A stretch of DNA of 64,000 nucleotides, taken from NCBI GenBank assembly GCA_021234155.1, contig JAJEKV010000097.1:3352074-3416073 (forward strand), given 5' to 3'. Below, piece after piece: positions 1 to 11,964 of this stretch; within the stretch, counting starts at the first letter, position 1; each line of letters starts with the position of its first letter. Source of the DNA: Isoetes taiwanensis. Lineage: Eukaryota > Streptophyta > Lycopodiopsida > Isoetales > Isoetaceae. The notes beneath the pieces are model-generated. The model did no database searches and had not been told where the DNA came from. It saw only the letters and a list, made by a program, of their open reading frames with translations. The position numbers and the translations under genes are program-made.

Positions 1-1604
1 GAAGGAAATGCAGGACTGCCGGAATGCGCGACAAGAATCACCACGAACTTATGCATAGTCTGGTATGTAAAGAAAAGTTGCACTTTGACCTGCACATCAT
101 TACCATTTTCTCAGGTAAACATGATATAGCATACCATGCGCAATGCAAAAATTACCTAATCATCATGTCATGGATGAGAATTTTGTGGAGGCAAAACGAA
201 CCACTTAAGGCACCAAATCGGTAAAACAGAGAAAAAGAAAGTATTAACGTAAGTTAAACCGAAAACTATGCATCAAACGCACCTTATGAGCGCGAATGAG
301 TAATAAATGTGACAATAATGTGACCAAGCGCCTTGGCAAGAGCAAATTGCTTTACTACACCGCACCGGAATTAACATAGTGCATACAAGAAGATTCGATT
401 CTTAATCGAACATGAAGGAGTTGCTTCACCAAGCTTTGCAGCTCATCAAATAGCTTGCTCCTGGCTTCTAGATACTCTGTTTCTTGCTATTAAATCTAAT
501 TTCTTGCTTGAATCCAAAACGCCTGTAAAATTACCTTTGTTCGATCACAATTGTCTTAAACCGAGAGCAATCCCTACCGTATTTCTTTCCCTCGGTCATT
601 TGGGTTTTTCCCATCTTCATTGCTTGTCCTGCGGGACTTCTTGATTCCATCATCCTGCTTAAGCCAAAACTTTGCTCTTTTTCTACTATCTCTTAGAAGC
701 CAAAGATCCGAAAAAGCTTCTTGAATAAGAATGCGTTATAGCGAGGACCCAAAGACCGTATGCTCTAAGGTTCGAAAGTGGTCGCCACCAACAAAACCAC
801 CACCGCCATTACCTCCGATATCAAGTTTTTAGCGGTCATTGGCATATTCCCCGGCATATATTGGCACATACCGGAATATGCCATAAACCCACATAAACAA
901 GGGCTTGCCCCCTAGGGGATAACAAGGGCTTGCCCCCTAGGGGCAACCCAAAAAAGATGCATGTATATGCTTTAACATAATAATATTAGAAAAAAACCCT
1001 TTTCCTTTTCTAAGACTTGCATAATAATATCCCATAACTAGGGAATTTGGAATAAGCAAACATAGCTTTCTAGATGACCATTGCCCTTGAATATACCCAA
1101 AGGGGAACATGCACTTCGAGGTGCATGTTGCTCAGTTACTCAACCAAGCATGCCTTGCTCAGTTGCACGCCAGCAAAATTGCCTACTAATAAAAAAAAAA
1201 AAAAAAAAAAAGGCGCGTATAAAAATCACGGGGGACCGATATGGGAAGCATGAAAGCATACTGGTCATAACCCTGAAAAAACACCTCCGAAGAAGCAGCC
1301 CCTTTTAATTTTTCTACCTTTGTTTTCGTTACGCCCTCGGGAGACGTGCCCCCTAGGGTATTTGAGAGGTGCCCGAATTGGAGCCATTTTTGCCTTCATC
1401 AGAGCTACCTGCGGAAAGTTATAGCCCTTCCAAACTTGGGTCCTCCAGTCGCCTTAAACTTCTTAAGAACTTACAATCTATTATATTAACCTAGCACAAA
1501 ACCAAACATCAAAGAGCTAAACAATCACACTAGTTTAAACTCCTCCTAACTTCTCACCAGAACTAACGCAGTGGGGGTTTGGTCAAGTGCTATGATTTAA
1601 CCAG
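1..1604 (-). other. Internal or leader region of a minus-strand LTR element, no gene recognised
   Basis: This stretch lies just inside the minus-strand LTR that starts at 1626, so it should be the 5' internal region of that element, read leftwards and cut by the window edge. I see no retroviral-type motif (gag zinc knuckle, protease, reverse transcriptase) on either strand, and short ORFs such as 24-224 look accidental. It holds a poly-A run at about 1190-1211 and one copy of a dispersed palindromic repeat at about 820-955, which may be a nested insertion. Confidence 0.4.
820..955. repeat. Dispersed palindromic repeat, copy i
   Basis: Contains GGAATATGCCATAAACCCAC then ATAAACAAGGGCTTGCCCCC. 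Here the CAAGGGCTTGCCCCCTAGGG block is locally doubled (897-921 and 923-947), unlike the other copies. See the entry at 35175. Confidence 0.55.
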
Positions 1605-1624
1605 AAATCACGGCTCGATACCCT
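1605..1624 (-). promoter_or_regulatory. Degraded primer-binding site next to the minus-strand LTR
   Basis: On the minus strand the LTR end (GGGAGCGCCACA) is followed at once by AAGGGTATCGAGCC. This resembles the initiator tRNA-Met primer site TGGTATCAGAGCC with several changes. Its position directly inside the LTR is what a primer-binding site requires. Compare the clean site at 63867. Confidence 0.5.
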
Positions 1625-1625
1625 T

Positions 1626-3193
1626 TGTGGCGCTCCCGAACATATACGACACTTTCGGACGTATACATGCGGGGGACTTTCCCCTCCCATGGCGACCAAC
1701 TTGCCCCAATTGGGCCCCTCCGTATAACTCGGGCCATCCATAGAGAGATGCTCGAGTGAAGGACACAGAGGGGTCATTCGGCCCACGCCTTCAATGGGGC
1801 TCCTATGTCGCGGAAGCGTGAATACAAGGTTAGCACACCGCATAATCATATCATAAAATACCACCACGAAGGGTGGCACATCCATCCAAGTGACACCAAC
1901 AAAGAATATGCATTTAATACTAGGGAAAACGCCCCAAACCCATGGTTCTACCCCGGCTCAGACTCCAGTGAGGATCGACCCACGGCTAGGTCTCAAGAGG
2001 TCAGCCAGGCCAGAATCTTGGCATGGCGTTGGCTGGCATAGAACATCGGCTAGGGTTGTCCACTCCATCCGCCCCTCCTGTGCACACTTTGCAGATGAGT
2101 CCAATCATGCTATGGCGTCACTATAGCCTTCCGTTGGAGACGCAGACTCAAGGTATCACCCTTCGAGCCTACTCCAGGGTTCATGAAGCCCCATCCGATG
2201 AGGCAGGTCAGGGAAGTGTCCCCTTCCGGGATCCGCGGTGGTTCCATGGGTGAGCTAGAGAATACGTGCACGCATCGGCGACCCCCCATCCGTGCGGACT
2301 TTACTCACCCTAAATCTACTCAAAGCACAGGGTGCCCCATACGAGTCACACCTCTGCGCCCAGGGAGTGTCAGACCCATACCCGGCCCTCTACGTGACCG
2401 GCTATCAGGCCTAGCCCACTATAGGAGTCTCAGGAGCCTTTTATGTTGTGCAAGACCCCACCCCCACTTCACCATCTGCGTCCCTTATCCGGTGCTAAGC
2501 AATTCCATAGCATCCCGCATTTCGGTGTTCTCTTGTGCACACGTCGCATAAATTGGGAATTAAAGGAGCTACTAGGAACATACTAAAGCATATGGCACGT
2601 GAGGTCTCTACCCCCTCTAATCCCTCGCTTTTATGGAAGTTTAACAGAGCTACTTTCATATACACATCCATCCATCCATCATAATCGTAATCCATAATTG
2701 AAATGTAATCTTAAATACCAAAGAAGGGTTAATCCTAAGTAAGAACAACCGTAGAAGACTCAAAGAACTTAACCGAAGCTCTATCCTTAAAGATGTCAAC
2801 TAGATTATCTATCTAATCTCGAAGTTTCGACTTGATCCATTGTCATGAGGCCCTCCATCTCTTAGAATCGGGTGTTCAAGAACCACGGGGTGATCGCCAA
2901 CGCCTGTGTACTTTGGCTCCACCGCTCCTTCTTCGGGTCGATTTTGGGTGAGATGGGGGTAGTGATCCACCTTGATGGCCCCAATTAGCATTCCCCATGC
3001 CTACAATCGAGTTTGGCCGTGGGCGCCTTCCCAAACCATTAATTAGCTTAATTAATCCACTTTCGGATATTAATTCCTTAATTATAGGTTATTATCCTTA
3101 ATAATTAAATTAGCATAGCTAATTTAATCCCTTTTAGGTCAACCCCCTAGATTACAATACCCCAATGTGGCGTACCTTTACTAGGTGACGTGT
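1626..3193 (-). mobile_element. LTR of a retrotransposon, minus orientation, about 1.57 kb
   Basis: Read on the minus strand, this segment ends in GGGAGCGCCACA at 1626 and starts near 3193 with a sequence resembling TGTGACGTTCCTCTAAA. It is a diverged relative of the LTR at 62304-63865. The ends match, the lengths agree (about 1,568 against 1,562 bp), and blocks inside match. For example 2040-2260 here resembles the complement of 63200-63470, including the segments around GGCTAGGGTTG and CCCCTCCTGTGCA. The U3 part (about 2700-3180) is AT-rich and much less similar. Short ORFs at 1583-2695 on both strands lie inside the LTR and are not taken as genes. Age: clearly older than the right-hand copy. 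Confidence 0.75.
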
Positions 3194-3330
3194 CGATATT
3201 TATAATGCATGCGATAACAAACCAATACATAACAACCAACACATAACAACCAATACATAACAACTAACACATAACAACCATTGACATTAACAACCAACAC
3301 ATAACTACCATTGACATTAATTAACACAAC
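3190..3330. repeat. Short tandem repeat of an ATAACAACCA-type unit
   Basis: A degenerate unit of about 10-15 bases (ataacaaccaayac and variants such as cattgacatta) is repeated roughly ten times just outside the 5' end of the LTR. No coding function is apparent. Confidence 0.75.
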
Positions 3331-3333
3331 CAT

Positions 3334-3761
3334 TGGGTCCAACACATTTAAATTAAAATCCCAGAAAACCCCCTTTGGTTTGGGTGCATATTCACACCAA
3401 AATGACGTAGGGCAATAAAGCAACACAAACGAAGAGAGGGGGCAAGAAACGTAACATAGAAAAAAAAAAAAGGAAGCAAAAGATGCAAAGGAAACGATGA
3501 GATTCACTCCTTGCACGAATAACTATCATCAAAAACCTTATATCAAAAGGAACATGGGAGCATATTGAAGATAATGTCATTATATATGTGTATCTAAGCC
3601 TCTAGTAAACATGAAAAAAAAAAAGGATAGCTAGGTGAGTGGAGAGAGCAATAGATACGAAGATGCAAAGTGCAGATGGATAAAATGTCACAAGCATTTT
3701 GACACAAATATCTAGAGTGCAGATGGGTGAACATCACAAGCATTTTAACATAGATAAATAA
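3334..3761. other. Unassigned non-coding DNA
   Basis: Between the tandem repeat and the 6.7-kb duplication. It holds two A-runs (about 3460 and 3614) and a short repeated phrase built on gtgcagatgg...cacaagcatttt (about 3670-3750). Minus-strand ORFs 3181-3580 are low-complexity translations of the A-runs. No gene seen. Confidence 0.5.
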
Positions 3762-5828
3762 TATGATAATTATAATGTTACACCCAGTTAATAAAATCTG
3801 TTAATTAAATTGTTTTATTCTAAACAATGAACGGCCTGAACTTAAAGTTATATTAAAAAAAAAAAATGTGACGTTCCAAGTAATATTTCGGTGGGGAACT
3901 TCATATTATAAATCATGTTTTAGATGATGGTAAGTTCTATCTAGGTGTGGATGCAGTGATGAATTTGGCATTGACACTCTAAGTTTGAGTTAGATCATTA
4001 AAGTTTTCAAGAATATGTTGAAGTAACTATTGCTTTAGAAGGGTGTTCAGATAGGCATGTGCTCTCCTGTCCCAGCCAGGAGAAGCTCTATGTGAGATTT
4101 CTATAATCCATTGTCTCCAAAATGGCTACCTGTAGTATTAGGGGACGGGAGGCCCCTGATATATGCGCTTATGGCTGTAGGGGTGACAAGACCACGAGGG
4201 CTAGATATATATGAGTTAGTTTTGGCACTTGATCCTAGGGCAGTTTTGCACGAGGTGATGGTTAGAGAAGAGGTAGAGCAAAGGCTCCCATAGTACCTGG
4301 CTGTCACTTGAAGCTGCTATTTCTGGGGAGAAGCTTCATCAGAATCATGAGTCAAAATTGATGGCTTGCCAAGGCTGTTCTGCTGCCAGTGCTGATTGGA
4401 ATTGTTTCATAGAGTTTGAACTTACAGTGCAATAGCTTAGGTCCGGTTTTTTTTTGAGGTTAGTGGGGAATGATGGTGGTTACATAAGTAGCTGATTGTA
4501 GGAAATTGAGGAATTATCTTCCATAGTACTTGGTTGTTGGGAAGAGGCTGTGGCCATTGCTATAGTACTTTCTGGAAAAGTGGTGGCCCCTATAGTACTA
4601 ATGAGCAAGGAAGAGGTTGAGAGAGCTCCAATAAAGTACTGCATTAGCTGGTTGTGTATCTTTCTGTGCTCTTCACTAAATGGGTGAATAAGGGCTTATA
4701 TACCATTTATATATCAATAAAAATTTCTTACCCTCAAAAAACTAGTCAAAGCACGTTTGATTACTTTGCATAGCAAATTGTAGGATCTGATGTAGGTGGT
4801 GTTTTGTAGTATAAAACTGATTACGATTATACACGAGCTTCCAGGCTTATCCACATATTGAGGAGCTTTTTTTTTTTGCCTATTTTTGCGGATAAAAGCA
4901 CCGCTCCTATTCATTGTGTACCTATCTTATCTTTGATGCATTGTCATCATTGGTCATTGCCTTTGTAGTATTTGTTGGTGGGAAAGAGAGTTCCTAGTCT
5001 TATCATTAGTTTACTAGAAGATTTTGCTATGAACTCCAGAACTGATCGGTTGGAGCTTTAGTGAGAATGCTCTCTACATGCATTGAAGCGACATCGCGTG
5101 ACTACGTGGTCGTCTACATAAATAGAACATAAAAAAATACCAAAAAGGATGATAGATAACTATCCTCTATACCGTTAAAAATAATAAACTTTTAATCCCG
5201 ATGGAGAGGTAGAAAACTAAAAGATAATGATATACCATCAAAAACATCTAAAGGAAAAACAATCAACCAGATAGACTTAGAAACAAAAGTTATTATTTAG
5301 TATCCTATCTTGGAACCTCCAAGTTGGCATCTGGGCTTCCATTTAAACCTCTTTCTTTAGTGCTTGTGCTTGTGATTTCAGTGTATAAGGCAAAGTAGCA
5401 GGTGATAAAATCTGGCTGGAAAAGCTTATCTTGTGGGAATTATGCCCACCAAGCCTTCACAAAAGTGCTCGAGCTTTTGTTTGCGAATAAACCATACATA
5501 AGATCTTGCCTGTAGAAGGAACCAAAAACATGATATTATAGACATGAAACCATTCACACTTGTTTGGTGCGAAATGAAGCAATAAGAGTTTGTCGGACTC
5601 TTGTAAGGAGAGAAGCAACCTAAGTTTAACAAGTTAGGTTGGCTGGTGAAGGGTGGCAGTGAAATGTTCAAATGTTAGCAAGAGAATTTCTTTTCCCACG
5701 TGTTCTCCTTTAGGTTTTGCACATGAAAAGCCATTTAAGATCCATTGATTTCCAATATAGTATCAAGGGTTGCTCATGGAGAATCAACCAAAAAGTGATT
5801 GAATTGAATTAGGTAGATGCCCATCCCA
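3762..5828. other. Non-coding part of duplication copy 1
   Basis: No gene recognised. ORFs on opposite strands at 4101-4307 and 4111-4293 overlap and neither resembles a family. The stretch around 4680-4740 (TATATATCAATAAAAATTTC, then CTCAAAAAACTAG) looks like a transcript 3' end with a short A-tail and may be the end of an old retrocopy, but I cannot name it. The matching part of copy 2 is 10482-12590. Confidence 0.5.
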
Positions 5829-6720
5829 CTAAGGGTGACGTTCACTAGAAAGGTCTTGACACATGTCATTGCCATTAACCACTTTTAAGTTCTTGAAGAC
5901 CTTACAATTGAAGATGTCATATTCTTGCGAATGTGAAGATACACTTGAAGTTTTCAAATGCTGAAGAATCTCATATGCTTTCTCCATCTTACCCACTTTG
6001 CAGAGTCCATCAATGAGAGCACTGTTTGACTGTACATCAGGAACCTTGCCCCACTTAACCATTGTTTTCAACAAATCAAATTTTTCATCAACTTCCTTTG
6101 TTTTGCTTAAAACGGTGAACAAACAAAGTCATAAGTCTTAACATCTAGAAGCGGCCCTCTTTTAAGCATAGGATTAAACACTATTCTAGCTATTTTCACC
6201 TGTTTAGCATTGAACAACCCTTCCAGTAATATATTACCCGTACTGGCATTTATAGACAGGATTTTTTCATGTGTTTGATGAAGTATTTGCATGCATTCTT
6301 TACCCGTCCATTCTTACAGTGTCTCAATGAAACAAGTGCAAATCTCACCATCTGCTCTATATGCTTCTCAATCATGCATTGGAAAAAGTCATGTGCTTGG
6401 TTACTTTAACCTAGTTTGCAGAGGCCAACAATCATGACATTAAATGTATACTTGTTGGGAGAAAGAAAATCCCATTCTATCATTTGGAATATCATTAAGG
6501 CTTCTCTATGTTGCTGCGACTTTTGAAGCATGCCCGAAGCGAACATTGTAAGAATGAAAAGTGCTCTTATAAGTTTGCTGACGTTTTGCCCATTGAAAGA
6601 AAGAGAGCGCTTTGCATGGATCACTTAACTGATCGATCGTCTGAATTACAACATGATTCAGTAGTTTCTCACTAGTTTCTTTTTGCAGATCTTCATGGCG
6701 GATAAAGCGCCCTTCCAAAT
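5829..6720 (-). pseudogene. P-class pentatricopeptide-repeat protein, broken, copy 1
   Basis: PPR proteins bind organellar RNA through helical repeats of about 35 residues. Read on the minus strand from 6720, the translation shows an N-terminal segment (KALSFFQWAKRQQTYKSTFH), a repeat with PNKYTFNVMIVGLCKLG, and later repeats with DVKTYDLF and VPDVQSNSALIDGLCKVGKM. These are typical P-class repeats. The frame is broken several times. An extra A near 6112 separates two pieces that are one 153-residue frame in copy 2. Stops and frame changes also occur near 6300-6420 and 6500-6720, and some of the latter coincide with scrambled CAG/CTG sites. Upstream exons, a transit peptide and a clear start are not visible. 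Called a pseudogene, although part of the damage may be consensus error. Confidence 0.8.
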
Positions 6721-7334
6721 CCTGCGAAACTCAAGGTTTATAATCACATTTTGGACTGCAATTTGCCTCGCTTGTAGAACCAAATCGAAATAGATGTAAC
6801 AACCAATCCTCCAAAGGTAATTTCACTTTAATGCACTTGAAATCCTCATTGATAATGCCAATCTTTTTAGACAAAACCATCCAGATATGAAGCTCTAGTA
6901 TAATCTGCAGAGCAACATCACATAAATAAATAATACAGAACAAAAACCAACTGATGATTAGAATTTACTTTACCATTTCAATAAAAAGAATTGTTTCAAT
7001 AATTTGCGTGACATCAAATGCCGGGTCACTTGACCAAACTTTAAGGACTTGTTTGCAATGTTACAAGTAAGAAAACAAAGAAATTTAACCAAAGTGGAGC
7101 GGAAAAACGTCATGATGGAGGGATTTAAAGAGGCAAGCTAACAAATATGCCCCATTATTATCTATGAGCTCTCCACATTATGGAGGAAGGATGGTTTTGG
7201 CACTAAGGGCAAGAAATGGAAACAAGAAAAACACCATGCAAGGCTACTTTTACATTAGAAGCAATTTCGAACGATTACTAAATTTATGCATTATTAGTAC
7301 ATCCATTATCAAGTACTCTTGGGCGATAAGAAAA

Positions 7335-7790
7335 ACCTTCACATGCCAAATGTAGCCATATTCAAAGATCTATGCTTCAAAAATTCCAAAGAGGGGAAAA
7401 GCGTGGCATTCGTTGGAGAAAGTGGTTCGGAAATATTTCTCTTATTGAGAGATTCTACAATCCTTCTTCATGTACAAAGTAAAGTCATTTATGTTTGTAT
7501 CTATGTTGTCTACAAAGGGGAAATCCTGCTTGATAGCCACGACATTAGAACCTTAAAATTAGATTGGCTCAGACAACAAATGGGTTTGGTCAATCAGGAG
7601 CCAGTTTTATTTGCAACAACCATTGAGGAAAACATACTGTATGGCAAGCAGGACGCAATGTTTGAAGATATTGACGAAGCCACAAGTGCTCTAGATGCAG
7701 AATCAGAACGTACCATTCAAGAAGCCTTAGTTCGCCTCATGATAGGGAGGACAACGAAGAGTTTTTTGCCAGAACAGATCCCCAAGCATT
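7335..7790 (+). pseudogene. ABCB-type (MDR/P-glycoprotein) ATP-binding domain fragment, copy 1
   Basis: ABCB transporters are ATP-driven membrane exporters. The translation matches one nucleotide-binding domain: [10 protein letters not shown], a Walker A region reading GESGS then out of frame, [40 protein letters not shown] (Q-loop region) and DEATSALDAESERTIQEAL (after Walker B). The lysine of Walker A is lost, about 20 codons of unrelated sequence interrupt the part after it, and the LSGGQ signature with the start of Walker B is deleted between ILYGK and DEATSALDA. No membrane domain is present. A dead fragment. The Walker A frameshift is absent from copy 2 (TCGG here, TCTGG there). Confidence 0.85.
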
Positions 7791-8439
7791 TGAAAATCAT
7801 TCCAGAAGTGCCCATTCTGGAAGCCCATTCTTATATGTCCATTTTGAAGTTCTTATCTGCCCATTCTTATCTCGTTCTTCCCAGAGCAGAGCCATGGCCA
7901 GAGAAACTGGGTGGCTTTGATACCTAAAAAGGTTGAATAAAAAAAAAACAACAAAATGGGAATTTTCTCTGTAACCTTAGAATGCTAGAAGACCACCGCT
8001 TTAATCATAAACGGAGTTGAGCCTCCGCATTTTGCCAGGGGCGGTCATAACTTCCCAAGGCCGCATATGAACAGTCTGGAATTTTCCTGAATTTTTATGA
8101 CCGTAGATGAAATCCAACAATTTTAAGGCTCTCCACGTGCACAAAAATCCCAGCTGGCTGCAACGTGGATACCCTCAAATCGCTCCAAAGTCTCCACCCT
8201 CGTTTGTGCAAACGTGCGGAAAAAAAAAAAAAAAACAATTAAAAGTAGCTTTAGCTATTTCTCCCTGAGAAACAAAGGATTTGATTATGCCAAGAAACCC
8301 ACAATTACCTTAGATCACCCATCTTTAGAACCTTGCATCCAATGTTCTGAAATATGATCAACAAGAATTAACGTAAGTGTAACCGAATAGAAAAGCCTAT
8401 ACGTTGTAGACAAGAATCAGAAGGCATTTGTGCTCAGCA

Positions 8440-9600
8440 CATTCAAATATTTCGAGAAATATGAATTGAATGACTTTTATTGTCCACGGAGACCAATCGG
8501 CCTATGGGACCCAATACAAGATCACAAAGCGCGTAATGTTGCCGGGTTAAAAACCCCCCCAAGGGTTTTTAAGGGAAAAACCGTGGCGGAAATAAGATTG
8601 CTGACAAGCTATACAAATATACACATCATGGAGTATTTCTTGCCCATCAAGTGGTTGTCCGGGGGCATATCGCGAGCCCTCGGATCCATTACCTCCCCGA
8701 ATGTGCGAAATCACCGAGGTGCGTGCTCAATATCATGTGTAGCAGTTGGTTTGGCCTGATCAAGAGAGCGTCGCGTGCTCAGATCGGATGATATGCCGGG
8801 CAGCTCAATCCACCTGCATGTCTCAATGCGGAGATGATGGGCACCTGTGTGAATAGAGGCGATGAGCCTGTACTTTTTTATGGGCAGATGTGAATGTAGG
8901 TAGCATTGTGGGCCGCGGTCCAGTGTGGGATTTATGTGTTCCTTATAATGTGTCATTTTGACCTGCTCTAGGGCCCTAGGGTCCCAAAGCTTGCTGAGGA
9001 AACAAGTGTCAAGGTAATGTCTCAGGCTGTCCCAGTCTGCCTCTGTGTCCACCTGCATGCACCTATGCTCTTGCACATTCCATCTGGCAAGCCACTGAGC
9101 TCTCTTGTCCTTTCAATTGGCCTTGAGCTGTTGCCGTTCCATTGCTATGGTATAAGCTAGGTGCGCAAGACGGGCATTGTCCATATTGACAACTTTCTAG
9201 AAATAGACGATGTGTCTATCAAGGGCTGCCCTCTGAAGAGTTCTGTCTCATGCAGCAGGATTTGATATGGGACCGTGGATTTCACCCCAAGTGCCAGTGC
9301 TAGGTAGGCTTTCTGCACCTTCTCTAAGTCATTCCAAGTCTTTAGGGATACCATCGGGCCTAGACCTCGACCTGCATCTGAAGAACACGTTCCATTAGTA
9401 CCCTTAACAAATGTGACTGATGGCCCCAATTATAGAGCTCTTCCATGTGGCTGTTGTTCTGCATTGCATAGGGCGCTTTCCAACCCGCGGTGACCCGCGA
9501 TCGGATGGATATGTCCCAACCCGCAATCGGGTGGATGAGAAATTGCAGGATTTGAAACCAATAATCCTTCCCATAACCCATTAGATACCAACATTGTTGA
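8440..9600 (-). mobile_element. 3' end of a non-LTR retrotransposon (LINE family 2), copy A
   Basis: On the minus strand the translation runs through the C-terminal part of a LINE reverse-transcriptase protein: WNDLEKVQKAYLALALGV, VPYQILLHETELFRGQPLI, then HYLDTCFLSKLWDPRALEQV, then a conserved block LPIKKYRLIASIHTGAHHLR. A hairpin region (about 8550-8580) and the end motif CCCATAGGCCGATTGGTCTC follow. The element ends near 8456 in a short ATTCAATTCATATTT tail and not in poly-A. Several frame changes make it inactive. The family is recognised by comparison with the copies at 40649, 49620, 51655 and 52495. Assignment to a named LINE clade is not attempted. Confidence 0.75.
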
Positions 9601-10481
9601 CACTAGGGCAAGGGTTATGGACTCAAAATGAGCAGAATAAAAGTTGGATGTTCATCTAAATTATGTGTAGTTAAATCTAGTCTCGTGAGTTCCCTTCAAC
9701 AGCTTGTGGCGGACATATAATGCATCCCTTGTGATAGACACTAGCTGCAAAGAAGATGATTGCAGAGCAACTTTGTAAGCTACCTGATGCCAGATTCTGG
9801 CATACTAAATTGAATGGGCTCTTCCAAAGAACGCCCAAGGATGCATAAACGTGGTCGAAACATGAGTGCAAACTCTGAGAATGTTAAGATGTGATCACAT
9901 TCTCCTCTGAAATCGTATCATTGCATCATTCTTCACCTAAATTCAAATCCATTGGAAAAGAAACTATAGGCAATATAATGGCTCTGATGAAACCTATAAA
10001 ACATTGGAAACGTAAAAATGCTCTACATAAAAAAAATTAGCGGGATGGACTATATTGAAACATATTTTCATCATAGAGTACTTGATATTTTCATTCTGGT
10101 CCAGAGAAGGGAACAGAGGGAAAAATGGCTTGTCCTCTCTACCAAGAGATTTCTGAACCTCTGCATCCTCCAATCGCTTATGTCGATGGAAATGATCTGT
10201 CGATAGCAAAATGATAAGAAGAATGGACCACTTTCATTGTGCCAAAAATGTAACAATAGACAGAAAAAAAGGGCCACAGATCTTGCCATTGCCCACCGAT
10301 ATAACGCATAGAAAAAAAGAGAGGGGGGAAATTGCCAAAACGTGATTACCAAGTTGGATTATAAAATTCCGGTGTGAAATTTTTGCTTGTGGTTGGAAAA
10401 TGGCATGTTCACTAGCGTTACCGGCGGTCATAAAAGCATTTTAGGTGTAATCATGCCAACGGAGCCAATCACATCGTGACA
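9601..10481. other. Non-coding end of duplication copy 1
   Basis: No gene recognised. Short ORFs on both strands (9994-10431) overlap and are nearly identical in copy 2, but that identity reflects the recent duplication and not coding constraint. The counterpart is 16351-17232. Confidence 0.5.
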
Positions 10482-11964
10482 TATGATAATTATAATGTTA
10501 CACCCAGTTAATAAAATCTGTTAATTAAATTGTTTTATTCTAAACAATGAACGGCCTGAACTTAAAGTTATATTAAAAAAAAAAAATGTGACGTTCCAAG
10601 TAATATTTCGGTGGGGAACTTCATATTATAAATCATGTTTTAGATGATGGTAAGTTCTATCTAGGTGTGGATGCAGTGATGAATTTGGCATTGACACTCT
10701 AAGTTTGAGTTAGATCATTAAAGTTTTCAAGAATATGTTGAAGTAACTATTGCTTTAGAAGGGTGTTCAGATAGGCATGTGCTCTCCGTCCCAAAATGGA
10801 GAAGCTCTATGTGAGATTTCTATAATCCATTGTCTCCAAAATGGCTACCTGTATTAGGGGACGGAGGCCCCGATATATATGCTTATGGTCAGGGGGTGAC
10901 AAGACCACGAGGGCTAGATATATATGAGTTAGTTTTGGCACTTGATCCTAGGGCAGTTTTGCACGAGGTGATGGTTAGAGAAGAGGTAGAGCAAAGGCTC
11001 CCATAGTACCTGGCTGTCACTTGAAGCTGCTATTTCTGGGGAGAAGCTTCATCAGAATCATGAGTCAAAATTGATGGCTTGCCAAGGCTGTTCTGCTGCC
11101 AGTGCTGATTGGAATTGTTTCATAGAGTTTGAACTTACAAAGGTAATAGCTTAGGTCCTTTTTTTTTTGAGGTTAGTGGGGAATGATGGTGGTTACATAA
11201 GTAGTCGATTGTAGGAAAATTGAGGAATTATCTTCCATAGTACTTGGTTGTTGGGAAGAGGTCATGGCCATTGCTATAGTACTTTTCGGAAAAGTGGTGG
11301 CCCCTATAGTACTAATGAGCAAGGAAGAGGTTGAGAGAGCTCCAATAAAGTACTGCATTAGCTGGTTGTGTATCTTTCTGTGCTCTTCACTAAATGGGTG
11401 AATAAGGGCTTATATACCATTTATATATCAATAAAAATTTCTTACCCTCAAAAAACTAGTCAAAGCACGTTTGATTACTTTGCATAGCAAATTGTAGGAT
11501 CTGATGTAGGTGGTGTTTTGTAGTATAAAAACGATTCGACATTATACACGAGCTTCCAGGCTTATCCACACATTGAGGAGCTTTTTTTTTTTTGCCTATT
11601 TTTGCGGATAAAAGCACCGCTCCTATTCATTGTGTACCTATCTTATCTTTGATGCATTGTCATCATTGGTCATTGCCTTTGTAGTATTTGTTGGTGGGAA
11701 AGAGAGTTCCTAGTCTTATCATTAGTTTACTAGAAGATTTTGCTATGAACTCCGTAACCCGATCGGTTGAGCTTTAGTGAGAATGCTCTCTACATGCATT
11801 GAAGCGACATCGCGTGACTACGTGGTCGTCTACATAAATAGAACATAAAAAAATACCAAAAAGGATGATAGATAACTATCCTCTATACCGTTAAAAATAA
11901 TAAACTTTTAATCCCGATGGAGAGGTAGAAAACTAAAAGATAATGATATACCATCAAAAACATC

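Larger units (their letters stand above)
3762..10481 (+). repeat. 6.7-kb tandem duplication, copy 1
   Basis: The sequence from TATGATAATTATAATG at 3762 to ATCACATCGTGACA near 10482 recurs directly downstream as copy 2. The junction is seamless, with about two bases of ambiguity, and I see no element ends or target duplications there. This points to a tandem segmental duplication and not to two insertions. The unit contains, in order, non-coding DNA, a PPR pseudogene (-), an ABCB fragment (+), a LINE 3' end (-) and non-coding DNA. Differences between copies cluster at CAG/CTG (see findings). Confidence 0.95.

Noticed and set aside
1583-2551. Overlapping ORFs on both strands, up to 122 codons
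   Set aside because: They lie inside an LTR (compare 63190-63866). LTRs are GC-richer here and give chance frames.
3181-3580. Minus-strand ORFs of 62-111 codons
   Set aside because: They translate ATAACAACCA repeats and A-runs and are low complexity.
10071-10352. 93-codon ORF repeated exactly at 16823-17104
   Set aside because: The identity is explained by the recent 6.7-kb duplication. No domain, and overlapping frames on both strands are equally open.
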